Source: Parasedimentitalea psychrophila (GTDB lineage Bacteria; Pseudomonadota; Alphaproteobacteria; Rhodobacterales; Rhodobacteraceae). Taken from it: a stretch of 64,000 nucleotides of DNA. The notes below the pieces were generated by a model. That model ran no database searches, had not been told where the DNA came from, and saw only the letters and a list, made by a program, of their open reading frames with translations. Shown piece after piece: positions 25,063 through 34,151 of this stretch (its first letter is position 1; each line of letters starts with the position of its first letter). The translations under genes were made by a program, and so were the position numbers. Location of the stretch: the NCBI RefSeq assembly GCF_030285785.1, contig NZ_CP127247.1, positions 186,001 through 250,000 on the forward strand, written 5' to 3'.

Positions 25063-27102
25063 TTACAGGCCCAGCACCCGGCGGCGCTCTTCGGCAAAGC
25101 CCTGCACCATGCGGTCGGCAATCAGCGCCAGGATCGCCATCGCAGCCCCCGCCGAAATACCTAGCCCCACATCCGCCTGCCCCAGTGCCAGATAGATCAG
25201 CTGGCCCAGACCGGTGGTGCCGATCAGCGCCGCAATCACCAGCATGGCAAAAGCATAGAGGATGGTTTGGTTCAGCCCCAACAGGATGGTCGGCGCCGCA
25301 TAGGGTCCGCGCACATCGCGCAGGATCTGCCAGGTGGTGGCACCCGAGGCAATCGCTGCCTCGATCATCTCGTCCGGGGTTTCCGTCAGCCCGTGACGGC
25401 TGTAGCGAATCATCGGCACGATGGCATAGGCGATGATCGCCAAAAACGCCGAGAACTCGCCGATCTGAAACACCATCAACACCGGGATCAGGAACACGAA
25501 CAGCGGAATGGTCTGCAACATGTCGCAGATCGGCCGGGTGATCTTCCAGGCCAGCGGCGACACCGCACAGAGCAGCCCGATGCCGCCACCAGCCAGCGCA
25601 CAGGCAAACACCGCCGCGCCGCTAAGGTACAGCGACAACATGGCGCGGTCCCACAGACCGGACAGCAGGATGGTCAACAGCAACCCCACCGACAGGATCG
25701 CCAGCCCGCGCCCCGATGACACCCAGCCCAGGGCGGCAGCTCCGACCAGCACAAAGGGCCAGGGCAGATTGGTGATGCCGGTTTCCAGCATGCCGACAAG
25801 GATCAAGGTCATGATGCCCCATGTCACCTGCCCGCGCAGCGCCAGTAGCAGACCCACCACCGCACCAGCTGCAAACAGTCCCAGGCTCATCTGCGTGGTC
25901 CACTGAAAGCCCCAGGTGAACGGCAACACCGCCTGATCCAGACCGATGCGCAGCGGCAGCAGCCCATAGAACAGCGCGTTGTTCTTGACGGCGGCCAGCC
26001 ATTGCCAATTGGCGGTGGTAAAGGCGCTCAGCCCCGCGTCCACCGCATCCACCGCGCCGTCAAACATCGCATAGCCTGACGGGTCCGGCAGGCTGTTCCA
26101 TGTCAAAGCACTGGCAACAATGCCAAAACCCAGAATGCCCCAGGCAACACGCGGGTCAAAGCGACGGCGACTATCCTGCGCCAGGGTGCCGCTCATCCGG
26201 TCGATGATCACCGCAAACACCACGATGACCAGACCCGCCAGCAACGCCGGGCCAAACTGCGCCTTGCGCATGGTCAGCAGTACTTCCCAGCCGATGTCAT
26301 CAAAGCCACCGATCACTGCCGCGATGATCACCATCGACAGCGCCGCCATCAGGCATTGATTGACCCCCACCAGGATCTGCGTCGCGGCCGAGGGGATCTC
26401 GACCTGAAACAGCTGCTGCAACCGGGTGCCCCCAGCCATGATTGCGGCCTCTTTGATGTCAGGTTCAACCCGTTCCAGCCCCAGCAGCACATTGCGTGCC
26501 ATCGGCGGAGCGGCATAGATCGCACTGGCAATCAGCCCCACCACCGGGCCAAAGCCAAACAGCACCAGCAGCGGTGTCAGGTAGGCAAAGGTGGGCACTG
26601 TCTGCATCACATCCAGCAGCGCCTGCACCGGCTTGCGAAAGCGCGGGTATTCATTGGCGAACACCCCAATGCCGCCGCCAATAATCAGCGCCAGCGGCAC
26701 CGAAACCGCGACCAGCGACAGGGTGTTCATGCTCTCAACCCAATAGCCCGAGGCCAGCACAAAGCCCAGGCCAACGACCGCCATCAGCGCCATTGATGTG
26801 CCGCCCAGTATCCAGCCAATGGCCGTCACCACCGCGATCACCAAAATCCAAGGAGACCCGCCCAACACCAGATTGGTGGCCTCCATCGGATAATACATCA
26901 GCGCCGAAAACATTCGTGCTGTTGGCTTTATCAGCTGCAACAGCCAGTCCATGACAGTGCCAACCCATTCGGTTGCGGGCAGCACCAGTGCTTCGGGGAA
27001 GATCACCAACCAGGGCAGCGTGGTTTCAAGCAGCAGGCACACCGCACCCACAATCAACGCCACCAGTGCTGCCTGGCTTCCCTTGCTCAGAGCCGCCATC
27101 AC
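25063..27102 (-). CDS. ABC transporter permease, fused double ProW-type domain
   Basis: This 679-residue protein has two tandem binding-protein-dependent permease domains. Each has an EAA-type loop: EAAIMAGGTRLQQLFQVEIPSA around residue 215 and EAAIASGATTWQILRDV around residue 580. Most ProW proteins have one domain and work as homodimers; the fused form presumably supplies both halves of the channel. It imports a quaternary amine such as glycine betaine, choline or carnitine with the ATPase and binding protein upstream. Its start overlaps the ATPase stop. Confidence 0.9.
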   Translation of the reverse strand: MMAALSKGSQAALVALIVGAVCLLLETTLPWLVIFPEALVLPATEWVGTVMDWLLQLIKPTARMFSALMYYPMEATNLVLGGSPWILVIAVVTAIGWILGGTSMALMAVVGLGFVLASGYWVESMNTLSLVAVSVPLALIIGGGIGVFANEYPRFRKPVQALLDVMQTVPTFAYLTPLLVLFGFGPVVGLIASAIYAAPPMARNVLLGLERVEPDIKEAAIMAGGTRLQQLFQVEIPSAATQILVGVNQCLMAALSMVIIAAVIGGFDDIGWEVLLTMRKAQFGPALLAGLVIVVFAVIIDRMSGTLAQDSRRRFDPRVAWGILGFGIVASALTWNSLPDPSGYAMFDGAVDAVDAGLSAFTTANWQWLAAVKNNALFYGLLPLRIGLDQAVLPFTWGFQWTTQMSLGLFAAGAVVGLLLALRGQVTWGIMTLILVGMLETGITNLPWPFVLVGAAALGWVSSGRGLAILSVGLLLTILLSGLWDRAMLSLYLSGAAVFACALAGGGIGLLCAVSPLAWKITRPICDMLQTIPLFVFLIPVLMVFQIGEFSAFLAIIAYAIVPMIRYSRHGLTETPDEMIEAAIASGATTWQILRDVRGPYAAPTILLGLNQTILYAFAMLVIAALIGTTGLGQLIYLALGQADVGLGISAGAAMAILALIADRMVQGFAEERRRVLGL

Positions 27103-28151
27103 CCGGCTTCCACGTGCAAGGCTGCTGCCAGATCTGCCGGGTTCACAACCCCCAGCAGCGTGCCGTCGTTGGCCCGCACCGGCACCGGTTCATATAGATC
27201 CATGCAACGCGCCAGCGCCGCATCCAGTGTCATATCAATCCGCAATCCGGGATCATCGGCGCCGTAAACCAGCCCCTCGCCGGTCTGCATGACTGAGGTC
27301 AAACGGGCGTGCTGCCCCTTGGCCACATCTTTTGAGAACTCGCGCACATAGTCGTCCACCGGGTTCAGCACGATATCCGAAGGGGTGCCGATCTGCACAA
27401 TCTTGCCGTCGCGCATGATGGCAATGCGGTCGGCCAGTTTCAGCGCCTCGTTGATATCATGGGTGATGAAGACGATTGTGGTCTTCAGCTCGGCCTGAAT
27501 TTGCAGGAACTCGTCCTGCAACTGCCGCCGGATCAGCGGATCGAGCGCCGAGAAAGGTTCGTCGAGGAACCAGACCGAACAATCGGTCACCAAGGAGCGG
27601 GCAATGCCAACGCGCTGACGCTGACCACCGGACAATTCGCGCGGGTAGTGTTTTTCACGCCCGCCCAGACCGACCAGTTCGATCACTTTCTGGGCCTTTT
27701 CCAGCCGCGCCTTGCGCTTCATCCCCTGCACCCGCAGCGGATAGGCCACATTGTCGGCAACGCTCATATGCGGGAACAGACCAAAATGCTGGAACACCAT
27801 GCCCAGCTTGTTGCGTCGCAGCTCGATCAGCCGCGCCGGGGTGGCCTCGACAATGTTTTCACCGTCAATGCGGATCTCGCCGTGGGTGGCATGCAACAGA
27901 TGCGAGATACAGCGGATCAGGGTGGATTTGCCCGAACCGGAAAGCCCCATGATGACAAAGAGCTCGCCCTCGGTGACCTCAAAATTGACGTCCTGTACCG
28001 CGGGGATCAGCCCTTTTTCACGCAGCGCGGCTGCGGCGGCTTCGGGTTCAGAATGTACCGACAGCGCCTCGGGTAAGGCGCTGTCGGCGTTGGGACCAAA
28101 CACCTGCCAGACATTCTGGCAGGTGATGGCGGCCTGTGGCTTATCGCTCAC
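27099..28151 (-). CDS. proV: Glycine betaine/choline-type ABC transporter ATP-binding protein
   Basis: This 350-residue ATPase has Walker A GLSGSGKST, the ABC signature LSGGQRQRVGIAR, Walker B CSVWFLDEPFSALD and the H-loop VFITHDINEA. A C-terminal CBS-like regulatory segment (ARCMDLYEPVPVRANDGTLLGVV) resembles ProV/OpuAA. The GTG at 28151 follows the binding-protein stop by 11 bases. The substrate is inferred from family, not proven. Confidence 0.92.
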   Translation of the reverse strand: MSDKPQAAITCQNVWQVFGPNADSALPEALSVHSEPEAAAAALREKGLIPAVQDVNFEVTEGELFVIMGLSGSGKSTLIRCISHLLHATHGEIRIDGENIVEATPARLIELRRNKLGMVFQHFGLFPHMSVADNVAYPLRVQGMKRKARLEKAQKVIELVGLGGREKHYPRELSGGQRQRVGIARSLVTDCSVWFLDEPFSALDPLIRRQLQDEFLQIQAELKTTIVFITHDINEALKLADRIAIMRDGKIVQIGTPSDIVLNPVDDYVREFSKDVAKGQHARLTSVMQTGEGLVYGADDPGLRIDMTLDAALARCMDLYEPVPVRANDGTLLGVVNPADLAAALHVEAG

Positions 28152-28162
28152 GGTTCGTCAGC

Positions 28163-29128
28163 TTATTTGGTGGCTGCGTCGACAACCGAGCGCCATTTGC
28201 TCTCGTTGTCGGCCATCCAGGCTGCAACCACTTCTTCGACCTTGCCACCGTCCACATCGACGGCACCCATCATTGGCTGCTGATCTTCAACGGCCAGGGT
28301 ATAGTTCGACAGGATTTCGCTGGCGGCGGGCCATGTTTCAGCCAGACCGGACCAACCCGCCTTGAAGATGCGCGATGGGGCAAAGTCACAGTCGTTGATC
28401 GCATTGGGGTTCGGGCCCCAGGCCGGATCGGTGAAACAAGCATCTTCACCGGCAGGCAGATCGACGAATTTCACGTCATAGGCCGACATCGCCCAATGGG
28501 GCTGCCAGAAGGTGACCAGTAGCGGTGTCTTGCGCTCGGACGAGGCGCGCAGTTCAACAATCAAAGCGGCTTCGGAGCCGGCAGGCACAGCTTTGAACGG
28601 CAGGTCCAGACCGGTGATACGGTCGGCACCCGGAGTGCCCCAATCGGCGGGGTAGTCGACCAGACGGCCAGCGGGCAGGGTTTCAGCCGAGGCAAACAGC
28701 GGCGCGCAGTCCTTCAGCGCTTCCCATGCGGGCAGGCCCGGGCACAATTCACCCACGTGCGCCGGATAGGCAATGCCTTCGCGCGCATTCAGTTCCAGAT
28801 CACCCAGTTCAACAATGGTGCCCTCGGAGATCTTTTTGGCGTAGTCATCCGACACGTTCGAAGACCAGATTTCCAGCGTCGCGTGGATGTCACCATCAGC
28901 AATCGCCTGGAACTGGTTCATCATGCCAGCCGAGACAAACTCAACTTTATAACCCGCTGCCCGCAGCATCTCACCGGCAATATGCGTGGTGACGTGCTGG
29001 CCGGTCCATTCGTTCACAGCCAGGCGGATTGGCTTGTCCACCGCCCCCATGTCAGCGGCGCTGGCCATGCCAGCCGTGACCGCAAATGAAACGGCGCCAA
29101 GTGCTGCGGCATATCCTTTAATCGTCAT
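28163..29128 (-). CDS. proX: Glycine betaine/choline-type ABC substrate-binding protein
   Basis: This 321-residue OpuAC-family periplasmic protein has a signal peptide (GAVSFAVTAGMASAADMG) and the mature start KPIRLAVNEWTGQHVTTHIAG. Aromatic residues for a quaternary-ammonium cage are likely among WSSNV, FWQPHWAMSAYDVKFVDLP and the tryptophan in DPAWGPN. It is first in a binding protein-ATPase-permease operon. The carnitine catabolic genes at 56-60 kb make carnitine or betaine plausible ligands. Confidence 0.9.
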   Translation of the reverse strand: MTIKGYAAALGAVSFAVTAGMASAADMGAVDKPIRLAVNEWTGQHVTTHIAGEMLRAAGYKVEFVSAGMMNQFQAIADGDIHATLEIWSSNVSDDYAKKISEGTIVELGDLELNAREGIAYPAHVGELCPGLPAWEALKDCAPLFASAETLPAGRLVDYPADWGTPGADRITGLDLPFKAVPAGSEAALIVELRASSERKTPLLVTFWQPHWAMSAYDVKFVDLPAGEDACFTDPAWGPNPNAINDCDFAPSRIFKAGWSGLAETWPAASEILSNYTLAVEDQQPMMGAVDVDGGKVEEVVAAWMADNESKWRSVVDAATK

Positions 29129-29535
29129 AAATCTACTCCCTGTTTTTATGTTAAGCGCCCCTTTTTTGAAAAAGGGCGGCGTCTTTATTGGACCATCCGC
29201 TGCCGGTCGCCAATGCGCGCCCCGGACGGGTGTCTCTCTCCCTTAGCCCGGTCCATCCGAGCCTCCAAGTATTAGAGTGACCGATCTTGCTTCAATATTT
29301 GCCCCGATAACGACAGTTTGTCGAGCATCTGCGGCTTGTAATGGCATTTTTTGTTTGGCCATTCAACTTTTAATGCAGTAATTCAAGTTTCATCAGAACA
29401 TTCAGTGGCCGCTCTTGGGGCTGCAGAACCGGTATAGCGGGGGCCCGGACAGCTCCGGCACTCAATACCCGCTGCGGGCCATACAGCCACCCAAGGCCAT
29501 CGAATTGTTTCAAAAATCCGGGCGGGACTTGCCGC
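29129..29535. promoter_or_regulatory. Leader/promoter region of the ABC operon and spacer before bioC end
   Basis: These 407 bases contain no gene. The 130 bases next to proX are rich in inverted pairs. CCCTTTTT faces AAAAAGGG at about 29158-29176 close to the start codon, and GGACCATCC faces GGATGGACC-like arms at about 29189 and 29240. This suggests a structured leader. The outer part near bioC is AT-rich and featureless. Confidence 0.4.
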
Positions 29536-30327
29536 TTAGCCGCATTTACGGGCGATCATCCAGACCGGATCATAGGTCAGCGGCAGCTTTCCGTCGTGGC
29601 CAAATTGGCTGCGATAGCTGTCTTCAAATTCCATCAGCCGGCCCCGGCTCCAGCGTTGCTCGGCCTGTGCATTGACGCCAGTGTTGCGCAGGTGGCGCAA
29701 CAGATCTATCGCACCATCAAACAGCATCACTATGGGGGTTTGCGCCACATGCAGCAGCTCCACATCGCGCGGCAGCAAGGCGGACCAGTCCGGCGCATCC
29801 ACATAGCTTGGCGCCGCAGCCGAAGATCCCAGACGGCGCAGCTGGTGAAACTGGGCGCTGCCAAACCCCGACAGTGCCAACCAGCCACCGGGGCTGAGCC
29901 GCGCCGACAGACGCGCCATCAACGCAGGCATATCGCTGATCCATTGCACGGTCGAGGCCGAGGTGATCAGGTCCAGCTCTGACGGCAGCGGCACCGTCTC
30001 AATTGGCCCAAAGGTAAAATGAGTGCGGTCGGTGCGGGTCTTGGTCAGGGCCCCCAAACCGGGGGCGGCTTCGGCCACAAGATCATTCAGAGTCAGGTGG
30101 TGAATGTCGAAACTCTGCAGCAAAGGTCGGGTCAGGTGGCCGGTGCCACAGCCGAACTCCAGCACATTATCGAACCGCTCAGGCGCGCCCTGCGCCCGCA
30201 GGACCTGCACCAGACCAGCGGCAATATCGGCCTGAGCACGCGCATGTTGGTGATAGCTGGCCAGCCCGCGGCGAAAGCTTTGCCGCACCCGGTTCTGGTT
30301 CAGATCGGACGACACGGCGTCTCTCAT
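29536..30327 (-). CDS. bioC: Malonyl-ACP O-methyltransferase
   Basis: This 263-residue SAM-dependent methyltransferase has motif I VLEFGCGTGHLTRPLL and LITSASTVQWISDMPA. BioC methylates malonyl-ACP so it can enter fatty-acid elongation toward pimelate. The ATG at 30327 overlaps the bioG stop, which fixes the start. It is the last gene of bioBFDAGC. The partner esterase BioG lies directly upstream, completing pimeloyl-ACP formation. Confidence 0.92.
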   Translation of the reverse strand: MRDAVSSDLNQNRVRQSFRRGLASYHQHARAQADIAAGLVQVLRAQGAPERFDNVLEFGCGTGHLTRPLLQSFDIHHLTLNDLVAEAAPGLGALTKTRTDRTHFTFGPIETVPLPSELDLITSASTVQWISDMPALMARLSARLSPGGWLALSGFGSAQFHQLRRLGSSAAAPSYVDAPDWSALLPRDVELLHVAQTPIVMLFDGAIDLLRHLRNTGVNAQAEQRWSRGRLMEFEDSYRSQFGHDGKLPLTYDPVWMIARKCG

Positions 30328-30965
30328 GACAGGATCTCCTGCCAGCTTGCAAAATCCGCAAAGGGGGCGTGGGGGGCGGCGATCTGACGTATCGCGTTTT
30401 CCGGCCAAGCGCGGGTCTGATTGGCCGGCGGAAAGATCTTGTCAGCGGTGCTGATCCAGACCCTGTCAAACGCCGTATCTGGCGCATCGCCGCGTGCCTC
30501 AATCGCCCGCAGTTCATCCCTGCGCGCCACCACGTCGATCTCCCCCCTTGGCTGACAGGTATTGAAGACCCGCGACAGAAACAATTGATAGGCGTCCGGG
30601 CTAAGGGTTTCTATGGTTTTTGACAGGGTCACAGGAGGTATTCCGGTGGCGCGGTTCACCGGGGTCAGAGTGCCATTTATCGCCACTTTGCGCCCGAAAG
30701 GATCGCTGCGCCCCTGTTGCCAATGGGCATAAGAGGCAACGCCAAAGGACCAGGCCACAAGGCTGATCCGTTCATAGGCCGACAGATCCGGCAGATCAGC
30801 GTCCAGATCGCGGTAATCGCTGGCAAAAAGCACGTCATAGGGGCCAGTCAGGTGGCCAAACAGATCCGCACCAACCGCCCAGCCGCCAAATACCACGATA
30901 GCACTCGAATTCCGCCCGCCGTCACCGGGCCGCGCCTGACCTTTATGCAGCCAGCGGAAGTCCAT
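30324..30965 (-). CDS. bioG: Pimeloyl-ACP methyl ester esterase BioG
   Basis: This 213-residue alpha/beta hydrolase (DUF452) demethylates pimeloyl-ACP methyl ester. It has IVVFGGWAVGADLF, the nucleophile elbow AWSFGVASY (serine near residue 73), and a C-terminal PHAPF with the likely catalytic histidine. The N-terminus (residues 7-18) is translated from a half copy of the palindromic repeat found elsewhere in the window and looks longer than usual before the first strand. It starts at the bioA stop (TAATG) and overlaps bioC. Confidence 0.88.
   Translation of the reverse strand: MDFRWLHKGQARPGDGGRNSSAIVVFGGWAVGADLFGHLTGPYDVLFASDYRDLDADLPDLSAYERISLVAWSFGVASYAHWQQGRSDPFGRKVAINGTLTPVNRATGIPPVTLSKTIETLSPDAYQLFLSRVFNTCQPRGEIDVVARRDELRAIEARGDAPDTAFDRVWISTADKIFPPANQTRAWPENAIRQIAAPHAPFADFASWQEILS
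30927..30943. repeat. Half copy of the palindromic repeat inside bioG, copy C
   Basis: GGGCCGCGCCTGACCTT is identical to the left arm of copies A and B, with upstream CCGTCACC matching the longer edge of copy D. It lies within the bioG frame and encodes KGQARP on the gene strand. No right arm is present. Confidence 0.75.
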
Positions 30966-32263
30966 TACAGCTCTCGCGCCAGTCGCAGCATGCCCTCGGT
31001 GATCTGGGTCAGCTGCTCTGGCGTGGTGATAAAGGGCGGCATGGTGTAGATATTATTGCCAAAGGGGCGCAGGAACACCCCCATCTCGCGGGCCAGCCCA
31101 TGCGCTTGATCGGCTGACACCTGGTGCTTCATCTCGATCACCCCAATGGCGCCCAGAATGCGCACATCGGCCACGTTTGGCAGGCTGCGGGCGGGCTCCA
31201 GTTCAACACGCATCTGCGCCGCGATCCGGCTAACATTACTGTGCCAATCACCCTCCTCCAGCAGTTCCATCGAGGCCAGCGCCGCAACGCAGGCCAGCGG
31301 ATTGGCCATATAGGTGGGACCATGCATAAAGATACCGGGATTGCCGCCGCCGATGCCTTCTGCCACGCGGTCATTGGTCATGGTGCAGGCAAACGAGATA
31401 TGGCCGCCAGTCAGCCCCTTGCCCAGACAGATGATATCCGGCTCGACTGTGCAGAGATCAGTGGCAAACAGCGCTCCGGTGCGGCCAAAGCCGGTGGCGA
31501 TCTCGTCAAATATCAACAGGATGCCCAGCTCGTCACACAGCGCGCGGGCCTGATTGAGGTATTCCGGGTGGTAGAAATACATACCGCCAGTGCCCTGCAC
31601 CACCGGTTCCAGAATAAAGCCGGCGATCTGATCCTGGTGGGCCTCAAGCAGTGCGCGCAGCTCGCCCAGACCATTGCGGGCCGGATCGTCGATCCAGTCT
31701 TCGGTGATGCGGATCGGCGGGCGCGACACAAAATGCTGCACGCTGAGCGCGCCCTGAAACAGGTGATGCATGCCGGTGTCGGGGTCACAGACGCTCATCG
31801 CTTTCCAGGTGTCGCCATGATAGCCGGAGCGCACGGTGGCGAACTGCGAGCGGCCCTCGAACCCCATAGCGTGTTGATATTGCACCGCCATTTTCAACGC
31901 CACTTCAACCGAGACCGAGCCGCTATCGCAATAGAAGATGCGGCTCAGGCTGTCTGGGGTGATCGCCAGCAGCTTGCGGCCCAGATTGATTGCCGGGTCG
32001 TGGGTCAACCCGCCGAACATCACATGTGGCAACCGGTCAAGCTGGTCGTGCATCGCCTGGGTGATCCGTGGGTTACGGTGCCCGTGCATCATGCACCACC
32101 AGGACGACATCGCGTCGATCAACTGGCAGCCATCATCCAGTGTCAGGTGAACACCTTGAGATTCCCTTACCACAAAGGTCGGTCCCGGTTGGGTGACATT
32201 GGTATAGGGATGCCAGAGGTGTTGCTGGTCGAATTCCAGCTGGGTCAGACTGTCTTCACTCAT
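30965..32263 (-). CDS. bioA: Adenosylmethionine-8-amino-7-oxononanoate aminotransferase
   Basis: This 432-residue PLP enzyme makes DAPA from KAPA, using SAM as amino donor. Features: HPYTNVTQPGPTFVV at the N-terminus, MSSWWCMMHGH (substrate pocket Trp-Trp), the cofactor aspartate in LIFDEIATGFGRTG and the Schiff-base lysine in CLGKGLTGGHISF. The start overlaps the bioD stop. Confidence 0.96.
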   Translation of the reverse strand: MSEDSLTQLEFDQQHLWHPYTNVTQPGPTFVVRESQGVHLTLDDGCQLIDAMSSWWCMMHGHRNPRITQAMHDQLDRLPHVMFGGLTHDPAINLGRKLLAITPDSLSRIFYCDSGSVSVEVALKMAVQYQHAMGFEGRSQFATVRSGYHGDTWKAMSVCDPDTGMHHLFQGALSVQHFVSRPPIRITEDWIDDPARNGLGELRALLEAHQDQIAGFILEPVVQGTGGMYFYHPEYLNQARALCDELGILLIFDEIATGFGRTGALFATDLCTVEPDIICLGKGLTGGHISFACTMTNDRVAEGIGGGNPGIFMHGPTYMANPLACVAALASMELLEEGDWHSNVSRIAAQMRVELEPARSLPNVADVRILGAIGVIEMKHQVSADQAHGLAREMGVFLRPFGNNIYTMPPFITTPEQLTQITEGMLRLAREL

Positions 32264-33012
32264 GGCTGTAACGCCTTTTTGATGGTGTCGGTATCGATAT
32301 GGGCGGCGAAGGCCTCTGCGAGCGCTTCGTTTCCCTCCTTGGACCGGCCGTCAGCTCGGTCCGCGCCTGACCTTCCGTCAAACCGAAGGTTTGCCTCCGG
32401 CAAAACGGGGAAGGCGCTTCGCACCTCCCCAAGGTCAGGCGCTACGGTCTCGTTTTCCAATCCGTCAATCCTAGGCAGCCTGCCCAAATGCACAGCCTTG
32501 CCAAACTGACAGATTGTCTGCTCCACTTCTGTTTCAGCCTCGCCAATAAACACCACACCAACCACATCACAGCCGGCGCCGCGCAGGGCTTGCAGAGATA
32601 ACAGCGTGTGATTGATAGTGCCGAGCTGAGTGCGGGCACAGAGGATCACCGGCGCGCCCCAGCGGGCAAACAGGTCCAGAAACAACGCCTCGCGGTTCAG
32701 CGGCACCATGACGCCGCCGGCGCCCTCGGCCACCAGCACGCCGTCAACCTGTGGCAGCGATAGCGCATCGAGATCAATCGTCACCGCCTCGGCCTCGGCT
32801 GACAGATGTGGCGAGGCGGGCAGTTGCAGCAGATAGCCCTCGGGCAGCACCGGGCGGCCCGAGAGACGCGCAACGATCTGGCTGTCGGTTTCGTCCTCCA
32901 GCCCCGATTGCACCGGCTTCCAATAGCTGGCGCGCAGGGCCTGCACCAACCCAGCCGAGACCACGGTTTTGCCGATGCCGGTATCGGTGCCGGTAACGAT
33001 GATGGCGCTCAT
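32260..33012 (-). CDS. bioD: Dethiobiotin synthetase with in-frame repeat insertion
   Basis: This 250-residue ATP-dependent carboxylase closes the ureido ring of dethiobiotin. The P-loop GTDTGIGKTVVSAG (residues 8-21) and the second motif LVAEGAGGVMVPLNR (93-107) are intact, as is LCARTQLGTINHTLLSL. Typical BioD is about 205-225 aa. After LGRLPRIDGL (residue 185) about 43 unusual residues follow before ALAEAFAAHID resumes a normal C-terminus. Residues 190-218 are translated from the palindromic repeat at 32358-32447. The catalytic core lies upstream, so activity may survive. Confidence 0.92.
   Translation of the reverse strand: MSAIIVTGTDTGIGKTVVSAGLVQALRASYWKPVQSGLEDETDSQIVARLSGRPVLPEGYLLQLPASPHLSAEAEAVTIDLDALSLPQVDGVLVAEGAGGVMVPLNREALFLDLFARWGAPVILCARTQLGTINHTLLSLQALRGAGCDVVGVVFIGEAETEVEQTICQFGKAVHLGRLPRIDGLENETVAPDLGEVRSAFPVLPEANLRFDGRSGADRADGRSKEGNEALAEAFAAHIDTDTIKKALQP
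32358..32447. repeat. Palindromic repeat inside bioD, copy D
   Basis: The left arm GGTCCGCGCCTGACCTTCC and right arm AAGGTCAGGCGCTACGGTC frame a 90-base element. Its centre repeats copy A (GTCAAACCGAAGGTTTGCC) and copy B (GGGGAAGGCGCTTCGCACCT). Ninety bases is a multiple of three and no stop is introduced in the bioD frame. The flanks at 32341-32357 look like a further edge of the same element. Confidence 0.85.
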
Positions 33013-34151
33013 GCCGGGGTCTCCAGTAGGTTGGCCAGATCAGCGAACAGCTCCGAAATCACCTGCGGTGAGCTGTTCAGTGTCACCGAGATCCGCAACC
33101 GCGAGCTGCCGCGTGGCACGGTGGGCGGGCGGATGCCGCGAATGTCATAGCCCTTGGCCTGTAGCGCCTGTGCGATAGCCATGGTGCGTTTGTCGTCACC
33201 GATAATCACCGGCATGATCTGGCTTTGGAACCCGGTCAGATCACAGTGCTTTTCGGCCTCTGCTTGGGCGTGGCGAATTAGATCCCATGCCCGGTTTTGC
33301 CGATCCGGGTTCGCGGCCAGCTCCGCCAGTGCGGCCCGCACCAGTGCGGCATTCAGCGGTGGCGGTGCGGTGGCAAAGATAAAGGCGCGGGCCTTGTTGA
33401 TCAGGGTCTCGATCAGGGCAGAGGCGCCGCAGATCAACGCGCCAGAGACGCCCAGCGCCTTGCCGCAGGTGTGCAGCGACAGCACATTTGGCTGGTGCGC
33501 AACCGCGTGGCCCAGCCCGCGACCCTGATCGCCAAACACCCCGGTTGAATGGGCCTCGTCCAGCACCAGCACCGCCTTTTCGCGGGTGGCCAGTTCGGAC
33601 AGGGCCGCCACCGGGGCACAGTCACCATCCATCGAATAGACCGCCTCAACCGCGATCCAGATCTGGCCGCTGCCGCCCTGCGCGCGCCAATCGGTGATGG
33701 CGGCCTGCGCCGCCCTGACATCGTTATGGGCAAAGCTTTGGCACTGGGCCCGACCCAGCCGCATGCCGTCATGGGTGCTGGCGTGGATCAGCGCGTCGTA
33801 CAGCACCAGATCGCCGTGCCGAGGTAGCGCCGAGAATATCGCCATATTGCCGGTAAAGCCGCCATTGATAAACAAGGCGGCCTGGGTGCCAAAGAAATCG
33901 GCGGCCTCAGCTTCGAGCAAGACATGCTCGGCGTCATTGCCGCGCAGCAGGCGCGAGCCGCCTGCCCCAACCGGCACGCCGCGTGCCAGCGCCGCTGACG
34001 CCGCATCGCGCAGCAGCTCGGACCCGGCCAGCCCGAGGTAATCGTTTGAGGCAAAGTCATGCCCGGCGCGGGGCATCAGGCTGCGATAGCGGCCCCGCGA
34101 CCTGAGCATTTCCAGCGCCTTTTCATGGCGCGGGAAGGTGCCCGTGCTCAT
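33009..34151 (-). CDS. bioF: 8-amino-7-oxononanoate synthase
   Basis: This 380-residue alpha-oxoamine synthase condenses pimeloyl-ACP with alanine. Signatures: [26 protein letters not shown], the cofactor aspartate in [17 protein letters not shown], and the PLP lysine in [15 protein letters not shown]. It overlaps bioB and bioD by four bases at each side, so the operon is fully coupled. Confidence 0.96.
   Translation of the reverse strand: MSTGTFPRHEKALEMLRSRGRYRSLMPRAGHDFASNDYLGLAGSELLRDAASAALARGVPVGAGGSRLLRGNDAEHVLLEAEAADFFGTQAALFINGGFTGNMAIFSALPRHGDLVLYDALIHASTHDGMRLGRAQCQSFAHNDVRAAQAAITDWRAQGGSGQIWIAVEAVYSMDGDCAPVAALSELATREKAVLVLDEAHSTGVFGDQGRGLGHAVAHQPNVLSLHTCGKALGVSGALICGASALIETLINKARAFIFATAPPPLNAALVRAALAELAANPDRQNRAWDLIRHAQAEAEKHCDLTGFQSQIMPVIIGDDKRTMAIAQALQAKGYDIRGIRPPTVPRGSSRLRISVTLNSSPQVISELFADLANLLETPA

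Noticed and set aside
29190-29290. Guanidine or glycine riboswitch before proX
   Set aside because: Some fragments look similar, but the conserved core motifs are not in the correct order.
32358-32447. Intein within bioD
   Set aside because: The insert is only about 30-43 residues, has no splicing-motif cysteine/serine or His-Asn end, and matches an intergenic DNA repeat.
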